DNA of 64,000 nucleotides from Oxalobacter paeniformigenes (GCF_027158465.1 NZ_JAMKYL010000007.1:1-64000), one strand, 5' to 3'. Numbered from the stretch's first letter, positions 8,449-17,554 are shown. The notes: generated by a model not told the origin, from the letters alone. Numbers and translations: made by a program.

Positions 8449-9447
8449 TTGAGCCAATACAAGACAAATGATTCCGGTTCTGCCTTCCTTGCGCCGGTGT
8501 TGCCGGATCTGGAATCGGTGGACCGGATTATCCGTCAGCAGATGCATTCGGATATCGCGCTGGTCGGCACGATTGCGGAATATATCATCAATGCCGGCGG
8601 GAAGCGGATTCGTCCTGTTCTCGTTTTGCTGATAGCACGTGCACTGGGGTATCAGGGGGAAGATCACTGTACGCTGGCGGCAACGATCGAATTCATCCAT
8701 ACCGCAACCTTGCTGCATGACGATGTGGTGGATGAAGCGCAACTGCGTCGTGGAATTCCCAGCGCCAATGTATCGTTCGGCAATGCGGCATCAGTGCTTG
8801 TCGGTGATTTTCTATATACCCGTGCTTTCCAGATGATGGTATCCGTCGGCAATATGCGTATTCTTGATGTACTGGCGGATGCGACCAATCTGATTGCGGA
8901 AGGCGAGGTCATGCAATTGACGCATGTGCGCAATATCGCGGTAGATGAAGGTGCCTACATGAACGTCATCTATGCCAAAACGGCGAAGCTCTTTGAAGCC
9001 TCCTGCGAGATCGGTGCACTGATCGCACAGGCAACAGATGAAAAGGTTCGCGCGGCTGCACGGTTCGGACGTGCGCTGGGCATGGCTTTCCAGTTGATCG
9101 ACGATGTGCTGGATTACGCAGGTGATACCGGTGAGATGGGCAAGCGTATCGGTAACGATCTGAAAGAAGGCAAGATGACGTTGCCGCTGATTTATCTGTT
9201 CGAAAACGGGACACAACAGCAAAAGGAACTGGTTCGCCGCTGTGTGGAAGAAAACGATGAAAGTTGCTTTGCCGCAGTGTCAGAAGCAGTTTGTTCATGC
9301 GGTGCGCTCGAATATACACGCAGCAAGGCCGGGCAGGCTGTTGCGCAGGCAACACAGGCACTTGCGGTTTTCAGTGGTGAGGGGAGTGGTCAATACGGAA
9401 AATCTTTGCTAGAATTAGCATCCTTCTCGGTAGAAAGGAGTTTTTGA
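8449..9447 (+). CDS. ispB: Polyprenyl (octaprenyl) diphosphate synthase
   Basis: It adds isopentenyl units to farnesyl diphosphate to make the side chain of ubiquinone or menaquinone. GGKRIRP, the first aspartate-rich motif (LLHDDVVDEAQLRRG) and the second (QLIDDVLDYAGD) are all present, with FGN and GDFLYTRAF between, as in IspB. The protein is 332 residues from a TTG start at 8449. The frame opens further upstream with a GTG at 8380, but that would overlap a good TATAAT box. Chain length (C40) is inferred from the family, not shown by the sequence. A tRNA gene follows 17 bases after the stop. Confidence 0.92.
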   Translation: MSQYKTNDSGSAFLAPVLPDLESVDRIIRQQMHSDIALVGTIAEYIINAGGKRIRPVLVLLIARALGYQGEDHCTLAATIEFIHTATLLHDDVVDEAQLRRGIPSANVSFGNAASVLVGDFLYTRAFQMMVSVGNMRILDVLADATNLIAEGEVMQLTHVRNIAVDEGAYMNVIYAKTAKLFEASCEIGALIAQATDEKVRAAARFGRALGMAFQLIDDVLDYAGDTGEMGKRIGNDLKEGKMTLPLIYLFENGTQQQKELVRRCVEENDESCFAAVSEAVCSCGALEYTRSKAGQAVAQATQALAVFSGEGSGQYGKSLLELASFSVERSF

Positions 9448-9464
9448 TCTTTCTGCTGTCATTT

Positions 9465-9541
9465 CGGGGTGTAGCTTAGCCTGGTAGAGCGCTACGTTCG
9501 GGACGTAGAGGCCGGAGGTTCGAATCCTCTCACCCCGACCA
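9465..9541 (+). tRNA. tRNA-Pro (anticodon CGG)
   Basis: A 77-nt cloverleaf: acceptor arms CGGGGTG (9465-9471) and CACCCCG (9531-9537), discriminator A, encoded CCA (9539-9541), anticodon stem CTACG/CGTAG with loop TTCGGGA and anticodon CGG at 9499-9501, and T-loop GGTTCGAATCC. It reads CCG proline codons. Confidence 0.97.
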
Positions 9542-10058
9542 ATTTTCTCTTCTTTCTTCATTTTTTCCTGTACATACGATATCGTGTGCCGCTTGTCGGG
9601 CGGCTGGTCTTGTATGCCTTTCTAATAATCGTGCGGATGATACAACTGTTCAGAAGTACCGTGAGTCCGCGCCGACAGATCGGGTTGATCGCCATGCCTT
9701 GTGACGATGAAACAGGTTATGGTTTGTGGTGGCTTCACTTGGAGGTTTGGCAATGTATGCATGACCTGTGTTTTTCGAACCGGTTCGTATGCATGTGTCG
9801 TGAGTTTTGTGCATGATTTTCCCGGATAGCGTATGGAACGCTGCCAGTGCACGGATGCAAGTGCGGGGAAAAGACGACGAACAGGAATGCCGGTGATCGT
9901 GCGATCAAGGGGTGAAATACCGGATGGATGATGATTTTCGCGTGCCGTCGGTATGGCATGAGAAAAGTTTTTTGCCCGATGGCATTGAGTTTTCATCAAA
10001 AAATGAAATAATACAAACATTTTTGCATAACGCAGTTTGAAGCCCTGAATTTTCAGGA
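9542..10058. other. Long intergenic stretch without a supported gene
   Basis: About 520 bases lie between the tRNA and the leader of the lyase gene. A 76-residue frame (9586-9816) has no ribosome site and a composition rich in Cys and Trp unlike its neighbours. A tiny frame of 10 codons starts at 9979. No terminator is obvious after the tRNA. I see no clear RNA gene. Confidence 0.5.
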
Positions 10059-10101
10059 GAACCGGCTTCCTGTCGTCCGGGTTCGGTCAGGAAGTTTTTT
10101 T
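10059..10101 (+). terminator. Attenuator-like terminator in the leader of the lyase gene
   Basis: Arms CTTCCTG (10066-10072) and CAGGAAG (10088-10094) are followed by seven T, only 35 bases before the start codon. GAACCGG (10059-10065) can instead pair with CCGGGTTC (10077-10084), with one bulge, which would break the terminator. A small CCTGAA/TTCAGG hairpin lies just upstream. Confidence 0.65.
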
Positions 10102-10135
10102 ATTTGTCACGCCACCTCATTGATAGAGATTTCTT

Positions 10136-11590
10136 ATGTCCAGTGAAGCCATCAAGATGACCAGCGGGGAATATGTCCCTATTGAAATGCACAAGGTAAG
10201 AGTCGTCCAGAAACTCAATCTCTTGCCGATCGAACAACGTTTGAAAGCAATGGAAAATGCCGGTTACAACACTTTCCTGTTGCAGAACCGTGATGTTTTC
10301 ATGGACATGCTGACTGACAGCGGTACCAATGCCATGTCCGACCGTCAGGTTGCCTCGATGATGATTGCGGACGATGCCTATGCCGGTTCCGAATCATTCA
10401 ATCGCCTGTATGAAGCCGTCAAGGAAATTCTGGGAACGGAATATTTCCTGCCGGCTCACCAGGGACGTGCCGCGGAACATATCATCTCGCAGGCATTTGT
10501 CCGCAAGGGTGATATCGTTCCGATGAATTTCCATTTTACGACGACAAAGGCGCATGTCGAACTGGCTGGTGGCAAGGTCGTTGAACTGTTTACCGATGCT
10601 GCGCTTGAAATCCGTTCCGACAAGCCGTTCAAGGGCAATATGGATATCGACAAGCTCCGTGAACTGGTCAAGACCGTCGGCAAGGAAAAGATTCCCTATA
10701 TCCGTATGGAAGCAGGTACCAACCTGATCGGCGGACAGCCGTTCTCGATTGAAAACATGCGTGCCGTCCGCAAGGTCGCCGATGAAAACGGTATTCTGAT
10801 CGTACTGGATATCAGCCTGGTTTGCGAAAACATGTATTTCATCAAGATGCGCGAACCGGAATTCATGGACAAAACGCCTGCCGAAATCCTGCGTACATTG
10901 TGTGATCTGGCCGATATCATCTATTTCTCGGCACGCAAGATCAGCTGCTCGCGTGGTGGCGGTATCGCGACGAAGAATCGCGATCTGTACCTGAAAATGC
11001 GCGATATGGTGCCGTTGTTCGAAGGCTTCCTGACGTACGGCGGTATTTCCGTACGTGAAATCGAATCCATGGCGATCGGCCTGCATGAGGCCGTTGACTG
11101 GAACGTTATCCGTCATTCGCCGGAATTCATCAAATATCTGGTAGATAGTCTGGATGCCAAGGGTATTCCGGTCATTACGCCGGCCGGTGGTCTGGGCGCT
11201 CATCTGGATGCACGCGGATTCCTGCCGCATCTGACTTCTTTCGATTATCCTGCAGGTGCGCTGGCTGCAGCACTGTACATCGTATCCGGTGTGCGTGGTA
11301 TGGAACGCGGAACGATTTCGATGGATCGTGACGAACAGGGCAACGATGTTCCGTCTGAAGTCGAATTGCTGCGTCTGGCTTTCCCGCGTCGTGTCTTTAC
11401 GTTGTCGCAGGTCAAGTATGCCCAGGATCGTATCGAATGGCTCTGGAAGAATCGTGAACTGATCGGTGGTCTGAAGTTCGTTGAAGAACCGAAAGTATTG
11501 CGTTTCTTCGTTGGCCGTTTGGCACCGACATCCGACTGGCCGCAGAAACTCGTGGCCAAATTCCGCGAAGACTTCGGCGACAGCCTGTAA
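10136..11590 (+). CDS. Tryptophanase / tyrosine phenol-lyase family protein
   Basis: A PLP-dependent beta-eliminating lyase that would split an aromatic amino acid into pyruvate, ammonia and the ring compound. At 484 residues it is slightly longer than TnaA (471). Family blocks are PIEMHKVRVVQKL, NAMSDRQVASMMIADDAYAG, LPAHQGRAAEHI, PMNFHFTTTKAHVELAGG and IRMEAGTNLIGGQPFS. The Schiff-base lysine is probably Lys268 in YFSARKISCSRGGG, near Lys270 of E. coli TnaA. TnaA and tyrosine phenol-lyase have KKD here, while this protein has RKI, so the preceding Lys and following Asp are replaced and the substrate is uncertain. It stands alone, behind an attenuator-like hairpin and before a strong terminator. 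Confidence 0.85.
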   Translation: MSSEAIKMTSGEYVPIEMHKVRVVQKLNLLPIEQRLKAMENAGYNTFLLQNRDVFMDMLTDSGTNAMSDRQVASMMIADDAYAGSESFNRLYEAVKEILGTEYFLPAHQGRAAEHIISQAFVRKGDIVPMNFHFTTTKAHVELAGGKVVELFTDAALEIRSDKPFKGNMDIDKLRELVKTVGKEKIPYIRMEAGTNLIGGQPFSIENMRAVRKVADENGILIVLDISLVCENMYFIKMREPEFMDKTPAEILRTLCDLADIIYFSARKISCSRGGGIATKNRDLYLKMRDMVPLFEGFLTYGGISVREIESMAIGLHEAVDWNVIRHSPEFIKYLVDSLDAKGIPVITPAGGLGAHLDARGFLPHLTSFDYPAGALAAALYIVSGVRGMERGTISMDRDEQGNDVPSEVELLRLAFPRRVFTLSQVKYAQDRIEWLWKNRELIGGLKFVEEPKVLRFFVGRLAPTSDWPQKLVAKFREDFGDSL

Positions 11591-11612
11591 CCGGCTGGCG
11601 GTATTCGCATGG

Positions 11613-11640
11613 AAAAAGCGACCGGTTCCGGTCGCTTTTT
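11613..11640 (+). terminator. Rho-independent terminator after the lyase gene
   Basis: Thirteen-base arms AAAAAGCGACCGG and CCGGTCGCTTTTT form a perfect hairpin ending in a T run. Confidence 0.92.
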
Positions 11641-11702
11641 CAACAGCAGTGAGCAGCCTGTTTTTGTCAAGACAACTCAGGTATGCTCTCGCAAAATGAG
11701 TG

Positions 11703-12440
11703 ATGGTGTGGCGTGGTTCGGTTTCAGTCATGGTGACAGTGCTTGAAAGTACCAGTTCGGTTCTGGATGCCGCATGGAGAATGGTGGCGGAATCCCGTTT
11801 TTCCGTGTTCGATGCGTTGATTGCGCATGAACAGACGGCTGGTCGTGGACAATACGGTCGTACCTGGATTAGTCCGAAAGGCAATGTGTATGTCGCGATC
11901 AGGCTTCCAGCGGAGGCGCCGTTTGACAATACCGAAGCGGCGATTGCTCTGTCGTGTTGTATTGCTGCAACGCTTTCCGATTTCGGATTCGAGGTGAAAA
12001 TCAAGTGGGCCAACGATCTGGTGATTGGTGGTGGAAAGGTGGCCGGCATTTTGCTTGAGCAAAAAGGCGACAGGTTGATTGCCGGTATCGGAATCAATCT
12101 GGCGTTTTGTCCGGATCCGCTGGCGTTGCGGCAGGATGCCGCATTGCCTGCCGTGTGCTTGCGGGATATCGATCCGGAACAGGCAGCTGCGCTGACGCCG
12201 GAGATGATCGTGGAAAATCTGGTGAAGCGTCTGAAAAATCTTGACCTGAAACATTTTGCCGGTCTCTGGCGCATGCAAGCGCTTTCAAGATTACTGTGGC
12301 TTCATGAGACGGTCTGCATGGAGATGGATGGCTCGGTGTTGACGGGCGTGCTTGCCGGAATCGACGAACGTGGGGGCGTGTTGCTGGCCACACAGGATGG
12401 CATGAAAGTCTGTCGTCGTGGTGCCATGCGGAAAGCGTAG
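11703..12440 (+). CDS. birA: Biotin-[acetyl-CoA-carboxylase] ligase, short form
   Basis: It joins biotin to the lysine of biotin carrier domains, using ATP. The ligase motif QTAGRGQYGRTW, the lysine block KIKWANDLVIGGGKVAGILLE and GIGINLAF are present. At about 245 residues it lacks the N-terminal winged-helix found in the E. coli repressor-ligase, so it should not itself bind DNA. The start is uncertain: no good ribosome site is seen, and ATG at 11703, GTG at 11700 or ATG at 11730 are all possible. The gene directly downstream encodes a large biotin-dependent enzyme, its likely main client. Confidence 0.9.
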   Translation: MVWRGSVSVMVTVLESTSSVLDAAWRMVAESRFSVFDALIAHEQTAGRGQYGRTWISPKGNVYVAIRLPAEAPFDNTEAAIALSCCIAATLSDFGFEVKIKWANDLVIGGGKVAGILLEQKGDRLIAGIGINLAFCPDPLALRQDAALPAVCLRDIDPEQAAALTPEMIVENLVKRLKNLDLKHFAGLWRMQALSRLLWLHETVCMEMDGSVLTGVLAGIDERGGVLLATQDGMKVCRRGAMRKA

Positions 12441-12701
12441 CGGCATGTGTGGAAAAGACACGGCAGAATGTCCGGAAGCGATGTGCCGAAAGGGTGGCAT
12501 CAAGGAAAATTTTTTGTATCTTATGATACCCTGAGTAGAAAATCGCCCCCTGTCATATAATTGTTTTTTGATAAATAAATTTGGTTTTCAGGCTAACACG
12601 TTTAGCGCTGACATTTGTTTTGTACCCTGTTGATCAATGCTAGCTTTTCATGGTGTATTTTCCGATAACAGACTGGATTAGCGACTATGCAGAGAGAAGA
12701 T

Positions 12702-15700
12702 ATGAATCATAAAAAAAGAACTTTTGAAGAAGTCCGGGAGTCTCTGCGTGGCAAAGTCATCCTGGTTGTGAACCGCGGTATTCCGGCACGTCGTATTTGC
12801 CGTTCCATTTGTGAACGGTTCGAGGCGGTTTCGGCAATGACGGCAACCGATATTGACAAGACACAACCCGCAGCCGCTTCTGCCCAGGAACTGATTCTTC
12901 TGGGCCCGGATCCGAGAGCCTATCTCCATCTGGAACGTATTATCGAACTGGCCAAGCAACGTAACTGTGTAGCTATCCATCCCGGATGGGGCTTCGCCAG
13001 TGAAGATATGCAGTTTCCGAAACTGGCTGAAGAAGCAGGTATTACGTTTATCGGTGCCTCGGCCGATGCGATGTACAAGCTGGGCAACAAGGTTCAGGCA
13101 CGTCTTGTCGCGCGCAAGGTGGGCGTACCGGTCGTTCCGGGGTCGGATGATTCGGTCGATGTCGAGCAGGCCCGCGCCATCATCAAGGAAATCGGTTTGC
13201 CGATCATGCTGAAAGCAGAAGGTGGTGGCGGTGGCAGAGGTATTTTCCTGGTTACCAATCAGGAGGAGCTGGAAGATGCATTTACCAAGGCTTCCGCAAT
13301 GGCTCAGGCATCTTTCGGCAATCCACGTCTGTTTGTCGAAAAATATCTGCCCAATGTTCACCACATCGAAATTCAGGTCATTGCGGACCGTTGGGGCAAT
13401 GTGTTCGCTTTCGATGAACGCGATTGTACCGTACAGCGCAACAATCAGAAGCTGATCGAAATCACGCCTTCTCCATGGAAGGGGTTGACGCCGGAATTGC
13501 GCGAACAGCTCAAGGAATATGCGCGCCGGATGGTGTTGGCCGTCGGGTATCATTCCGTGGCGACGGTCGAGTTCCTGGTTACCGAGGATTCGACTCCGTA
13601 CATGATCGAAGTCAATACCCGGTTGCAGGTGGAACACGGGATTACGGAAAGCCGTTACGGGATCGACCTGGTTGAAGAACAGATTGCGATCGCTTTCGGT
13701 TCCGAGCTGCGTTTCAACGAAGAAAACACGCGCCCGATTTTCACGTCCATGCAGGCACGTATCAATCTGGAAGATCCGCAGGACAATTTCACACCGAATT
13801 CAGGGCTGGTTACCCGTTATGTGTCTCCGGGCGGGCCTGGTGTCCGTATGGACTCGAACCTGTCTGCCGGCTACGAGTTCCCGTCCAACTATGACTCGGC
13901 AGGTGCCTTGCTGATCACCTATTCACATGATTGGCAGAAAACGCTGGGAATCATGGAGCGTGCGCTTTCCGAATATGTGATCGGTGGTCTGAAAACGACG
14001 ATTCCGTTCATCCAGAAGATCATCAGTGACGAAAATTTCCGCAGTGGCAATATCACGACGACCTATATCCACGATCATCCGGAATTGCTCAATTACACGG
14101 TACTTGCACCGGAAAGCGAACGTCTGGCCAAGCTGGTAGCCGAAATTTCCGCACGTGGCTATAACCCGTATGTTTCACTCGGTACCTACCGTAACCGCAA
14201 TACACCGTCTTTGGGTAGCTTTACGATGGTATTGCCTGAAATATCGCAGCAGCAGAAGCGGGCGCCGTCACCCTATCCGCGGGGCGATCGCCGTGCCTTG
14301 CTTGACTTCGTGCGCGATAGCGGCAAGATTCATTTCACGGATACCACGACCCGTGACATGACGCAGTCCAATAACGGTAACCGCATGCGTCTGGCCGAAG
14401 ACCGTCTCGTTGGACCGTATCTGGACAATCTGGGGCTCTTTTCGATCGAAAACGGCGGCGGTGCCCATTTCCATGTCGCGATGCTGGCGAATATGACGTA
14501 TCCGTTTACCGAAGCACGAGAATGGAACCGTTTTGCACCGAAGACGCTGAAACAGTTGCTGATCCGTTCCACCAATGTGCTGGGATACAGCCCGCAACCG
14601 AGAAACCTGATGCGTCTGACCGGGGAAATGATTTGCGACCATTACGATGTGGTGCGTTGTTTCGATTTTCTCAATGAACCGGCCAACATGCTGCCGATTA
14701 CGGAAGTGGTCATGGATCGCAAGGACAAGGTTTTTGAACCGGCCTTGTCGCTTTCCTATGCCAAGGGTTTCGATATCGACCATTATCTCAAGGTGACGGA
14801 ATCCATCATCGCCATGATGTCGAAGGTATCCGGTCTGTCGGAAAAGGCTGTCGTGCGCGAATTCATTCTGGGCCTGAAAGATATGGCTGGTGTTTGTCCG
14901 CCGAAATTCATGCGCGAACTGGTCAAGGCACTCAGAAAACGCTGGCCGGAACTGGTGTTGCATTATCACCGCCATGTCACAGACGGCTTGTTCCTGCCGG
15001 CCTGTGCGGCAGCGGCAGAAGCTGGTTGCCAGATCGTGGATGCCGGCCTGGGTGCTTCGGTCCGCAGTTACGGCCAGGGCGATATCGGTTCGCTGGCAGC
15101 CTATCTGGAAACGGAACTGGGCCTTGAAACCAGTCTCAATCGTGATGCATTGCGTGATGCGAACTTCGTTTGCAAGCAGTTCATGCCGTATTTCGACCGG
15201 TATTGTTCGCCGTATTTCCAGGGTGTCGATTACGATGTGATCCGTTATGCCATGCCGGGCGGCGCGACATCTTCCTCGCAGGAAGGTGCGGTCAAGCAGG
15301 GTTATATCCACCTGTTGCCATACATGCTCGACTTTCTGGCCTATACGCGCCAGATCGTCCGCTATCATGATGTGACCCCGGGTTCCCAGACGACATGGAA
15401 TACGGCGTTTCTGGCGGTGACCGGCGCGTACAAGCGCAACGGCATGCCGGCAGTACAGCAGTTGTTGTCGGTATTGAAGACCGTGACCGAAACGAAAGAA
15501 GAGGATTTGTCCGAGGATATCAAACGCAAACGTCTGGATATCTATCGGGATTGCAACGAGGCTTTCCAGAAGCTGTTGCTGGGACAGTTTGGCCGCCTGC
15601 CGCTTGGATTCCCGAGCGACTGGGTGTATCAGAGCGCGTTCGGCGCGGACTGGAAACAGGCGATCGCTTCCCGTACCGAGGCTTCCCCGCTGGAAAAATT

Positions 15701-16415
15701 GCCGCCAGTCGATATGGCTGCCGAAAGAGCCGAGCTGGCCAAGGCGCTCAAGCGCGAGCCGACGGACGAAGAATTCGTCATGTATCTGAATCATCCGGCA
15801 GATGCAATCAAGACGATCGAATTCCAGAAAAAATTCGGCGATCCGAATTATTTGCCGTTGGATGTCTGGTTTGAAGGGATCAAGCCTGGACAGACCCTGA
15901 ATTTCAATACGTCCAGCGGCAAGCCCCACCAGATGTTGCTGTTGAGCATTGATCCTGTCAACGACAGTGGTGTGGCTACGGTACGTTATGTGCTCGACTC
16001 CGAAATCCTGACGAGCGATGTCCAGATCGATGCTCCGGTAACGGCTGCCGGTGGTGCCGGCTCCATTATCGCGGAAAGCGGCAATCCGTATCAGGTCGCC
16101 AGCCCGCGCAAAGCCGATCTCTGGATCGTTCATGTCAAGGAAGGCGATATCGTCAAGCAGGGACAGGAACTGTTCAATGTCTCGATCATGAAACAGGAAC
16201 GTTCTGTATTGTCTCCTGTCAACGGTATTGTCAAACGTGTCGTCAAGACGGCGGATTTCAAGAAAGATCACCGTATGGTGCCGGTTCTGGAGGGCGAATT
16301 GATCGTCGAATTGTCGCCGGTTCCGAAACTGTGTCCGAAGTGTGCCTATCCGATTACGGACGGCAAGTCGAAGTTCTGTCCGAATTGCGGTACGAAGATT
16401 CCGGACGAGTCTTGA
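12702..16415 (+). CDS. Large biotin-dependent carboxylase, pyruvate-carboxylase layout with C-terminal zinc ribbon
   Basis: A single 1237-residue chain. The biotin carboxylase domain comes first (about 10-470: AIHPGWGFASED, KAEGGGGGRGIF, FDERDCTVQRNNQKLIE, EVNTRLQVEHGITE). A carboxyltransferase barrel follows (about 520-830: FTDTTTRDMTQS, FDFLNEP, LGLKDMAG with the likely carboxylated Lys, and metal ligands in HYHRH). A biotinyl domain comes near 1125-1200, with biotin lysine Lys1164 in SIMKQ instead of the usual AMKM. Last is a two-CXXC zinc ribbon (CPKCAYPI, CPNCG). Pyruvate carboxylases have MSG-x-TSQPS, CWGGATF and MPGGQ in the acceptor site; here these are ASVRSYGQG, ENGGGAHF and MPGGA. 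Pyruvate is therefore not assured as substrate. The start could also be 12687. Confidence 0.88.
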   Translation: MNHKKRTFEEVRESLRGKVILVVNRGIPARRICRSICERFEAVSAMTATDIDKTQPAAASAQELILLGPDPRAYLHLERIIELAKQRNCVAIHPGWGFASEDMQFPKLAEEAGITFIGASADAMYKLGNKVQARLVARKVGVPVVPGSDDSVDVEQARAIIKEIGLPIMLKAEGGGGGRGIFLVTNQEELEDAFTKASAMAQASFGNPRLFVEKYLPNVHHIEIQVIADRWGNVFAFDERDCTVQRNNQKLIEITPSPWKGLTPELREQLKEYARRMVLAVGYHSVATVEFLVTEDSTPYMIEVNTRLQVEHGITESRYGIDLVEEQIAIAFGSELRFNEENTRPIFTSMQARINLEDPQDNFTPNSGLVTRYVSPGGPGVRMDSNLSAGYEFPSNYDSAGALLITYSHDWQKTLGIMERALSEYVIGGLKTTIPFIQKIISDENFRSGNITTTYIHDHPELLNYTVLAPESERLAKLVAEISARGYNPYVSLGTYRNRNTPSLGSFTMVLPEISQQQKRAPSPYPRGDRRALLDFVRDSGKIHFTDTTTRDMTQSNNGNRMRLAEDRLVGPYLDNLGLFSIENGGGAHFHVAMLANMTYPFTEAREWNRFAPKTLKQLLIRSTNVLGYSPQPRNLMRLTGEMICDHYDVVRCFDFLNEPANMLPITEVVMDRKDKVFEPALSLSYAKGFDIDHYLKVTESIIAMMSKVSGLSEKAVVREFILGLKDMAGVCPPKFMRELVKALRKRWPELVLHYHRHVTDGLFLPACAAAAEAGCQIVDAGLGASVRSYGQGDIGSLAAYLETELGLETSLNRDALRDANFVCKQFMPYFDRYCSPYFQGVDYDVIRYAMPGGATSSSQEGAVKQGYIHLLPYMLDFLAYTRQIVRYHDVTPGSQTTWNTAFLAVTGAYKRNGMPAVQQLLSVLKTVTETKEEDLSEDIKRKRLDIYRDCNEAFQKLLLGQFGRLPLGFPSDWVYQSAFGADWKQAIASRTEASPLEKLPPVDMAAERAELAKALKREPTDEEFVMYLNHPADAIKTIEFQKKFGDPNYLPLDVWFEGIKPGQTLNFNTSSGKPHQMLLLSIDPVNDSGVATVRYVLDSEILTSDVQIDAPVTAAGGAGSIIAESGNPYQVASPRKADLWIVHVKEGDIVKQGQELFNVSIMKQERSVLSPVNGIVKRVVKTADFKKDHRMVPVLEGELIVELSPVPKLCPKCAYPITDGKSKFCPNCGTKIPDES

Positions 16416-16440
16416 GCCGAAATGGCCTGACGGATATGCC

Positions 16441-16474
16441 AAAGCCTGCCGGTATCATGCCGGCAGGCTTTTTT
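16441..16474 (+). terminator. Rho-independent terminator after the biotin carboxylase
   Basis: Twelve-base arms AAAGCCTGCCGG and CCGGCAGGCTTT with a 7-nt loop run into a T stretch. Confidence 0.93.
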
Positions 16475-16526
16475 GTTTGCCGGACATGGACAGCCTGTCG
16501 CCGCATCGTTTCGTGATTCAGCGGAG

Positions 16527-17438
16527 TCAGTGGGGGCGTGTCCAGTATTCCGGACTGGTATAGATTGCCTTGAGGTGGTCTATGAAAAGACGGGTTTTCA
16601 GGGGCAGGTAAATCTGGCGCGGATAAACGGCCATGATGTCGTAACTTGGCAAAGCGAAATCGTCCAGTACGGTTACCAGTTTGCCCGATGCCAGTTCGGA
16701 CTGGATTTCCCATGTGGAACGCCATGCCAGTCCGTAGCCTTCCAGACACCAGCGGTGCAACAGCTCGCCATCGTTGCAATCCAGATTGCCCGAAGTGCGC
16801 ACGATGACAGTGCGATTGTTTTCCTTGAAGTGCCAGCCACGCTGTTGTCCGCCTTGCAGGTTGAATGTCAGGCAATTGTGTGCGCCGAGATCTTTCAAGG
16901 TTTTCGGCGTACCGTTTTTTTGCAGGTAGTCGGGCGATGCACAGACGACACGGTGGTTGGAACAGAGTTTGACGGCGACAAGGCCGGGATCGATCGAACC
17001 GCCGATGCGGATGCTCATGTCATAACCTTCGCGGACGAGATCGACGACCTGATCGCTCAGGTTGAAAGAGATTCTGACTTCGGGATTCGAGACCAGAAAG
17101 GCCGGGGCATGGGGTGCGACATGCTTGCGCCCGAACGCCGCAGGGGCGGAGACGATCAGGTGGCCTGTTGCCTTGTTGAGCCCTTCGCCGATCATTTGTT
17201 CGGCCTGCTCGAGCTCGTCAAGTATCTTGCGGCAATGATCAAGGAATACCGTACCACGCTCAGTTAGTGTAAGATGTCGGGTTGTGCGATGCATGAGTTT
17301 AATGCCAAGACGTCGTTCCAGCGCATCTATACGCCGCCCCAGCATGACAGGAGTGATTCCTAGCACAAGCGAAGCTTTGGCCAGGCTGCCTTTCTCTGCT
17401 GCATTAACGAATGCCTCAATTTGCTTGATTTTGTCCAT
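16527..17438 (-). CDS. LysR-family transcriptional regulator
   Basis: The 303-residue protein has the N-terminal winged helix (residues 1-60: IEAFVNAAEKGSLAKASLVLG, then ALERRLGIKLMHRTTRHLTLT) and a periplasmic-binding-like effector domain (FNLSDQVVDLVREGYDMSIRIG near 150). It looks like the LysR subgroup with DRLGIRL-type wording common in Betaproteobacteria. It is transcribed away from gcl, with a 130-base shared promoter region. Such divergent regulators usually control the neighbour, so it may sense glyoxylate or a related C2/C3 acid; that is inference. Confidence 0.92.
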   Translation of the reverse strand: MDKIKQIEAFVNAAEKGSLAKASLVLGITPVMLGRRIDALERRLGIKLMHRTTRHLTLTERGTVFLDHCRKILDELEQAEQMIGEGLNKATGHLIVSAPAAFGRKHVAPHAPAFLVSNPEVRISFNLSDQVVDLVREGYDMSIRIGGSIDPGLVAVKLCSNHRVVCASPDYLQKNGTPKTLKDLGAHNCLTFNLQGGQQRGWHFKENNRTVIVRTSGNLDCNDGELLHRWCLEGYGLAWRSTWEIQSELASGKLVTVLDDFALPSYDIMAVYPRQIYLPLKTRLFIDHLKAIYTSPEYWTRPH

Positions 17439-17487
17439 TGTCGTGATTCCTTACAAAAAGTATCGAATCAAGCGATTTTTTATAATC

Positions 17488-17554
17488 TTATCAAACAAAA
17501 AAATCATCTATATAATGCGACTTAAAAGCATTATAAAAATTTGAATTGTTTCAA
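17488..17554 (+). promoter_or_regulatory. Candidate gcl promoter with an FNR-like palindrome
   Basis: TATAAT at 17511-17516 has TTATCA at 17488-17493 with 17 bp spacing, a fair sigma-70 promoter. Downstream, TTGA-N6-TCAA (17541-17554) matches the site type found before the oxlT-like and frc-like genes, but it lies between the promoter and the ribosome site GGAGG, where it would repress rather than activate. It may be chance. Confidence 0.5.

Noticed and set aside
9586..9816. 76-residue frame after the tRNA with several Trp residues
   Set aside because: GTG start without a ribosome site, and odd composition; no support as a leader peptide.
12516..12529. GTATC-TTAT-GATAC palindrome upstream of the biotin carboxylase
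   Set aside because: Short, AT-rich, preceded rather than followed by T on the plus strand; no clear role.
14268..16442. 724-residue antisense frame
   Set aside because: It is the complement of the biotin carboxylase; long antisense frames recur opposite many genes here (also 4029-5819, 10394-12274, 17551-19341, 19146-21080) because of codon bias.
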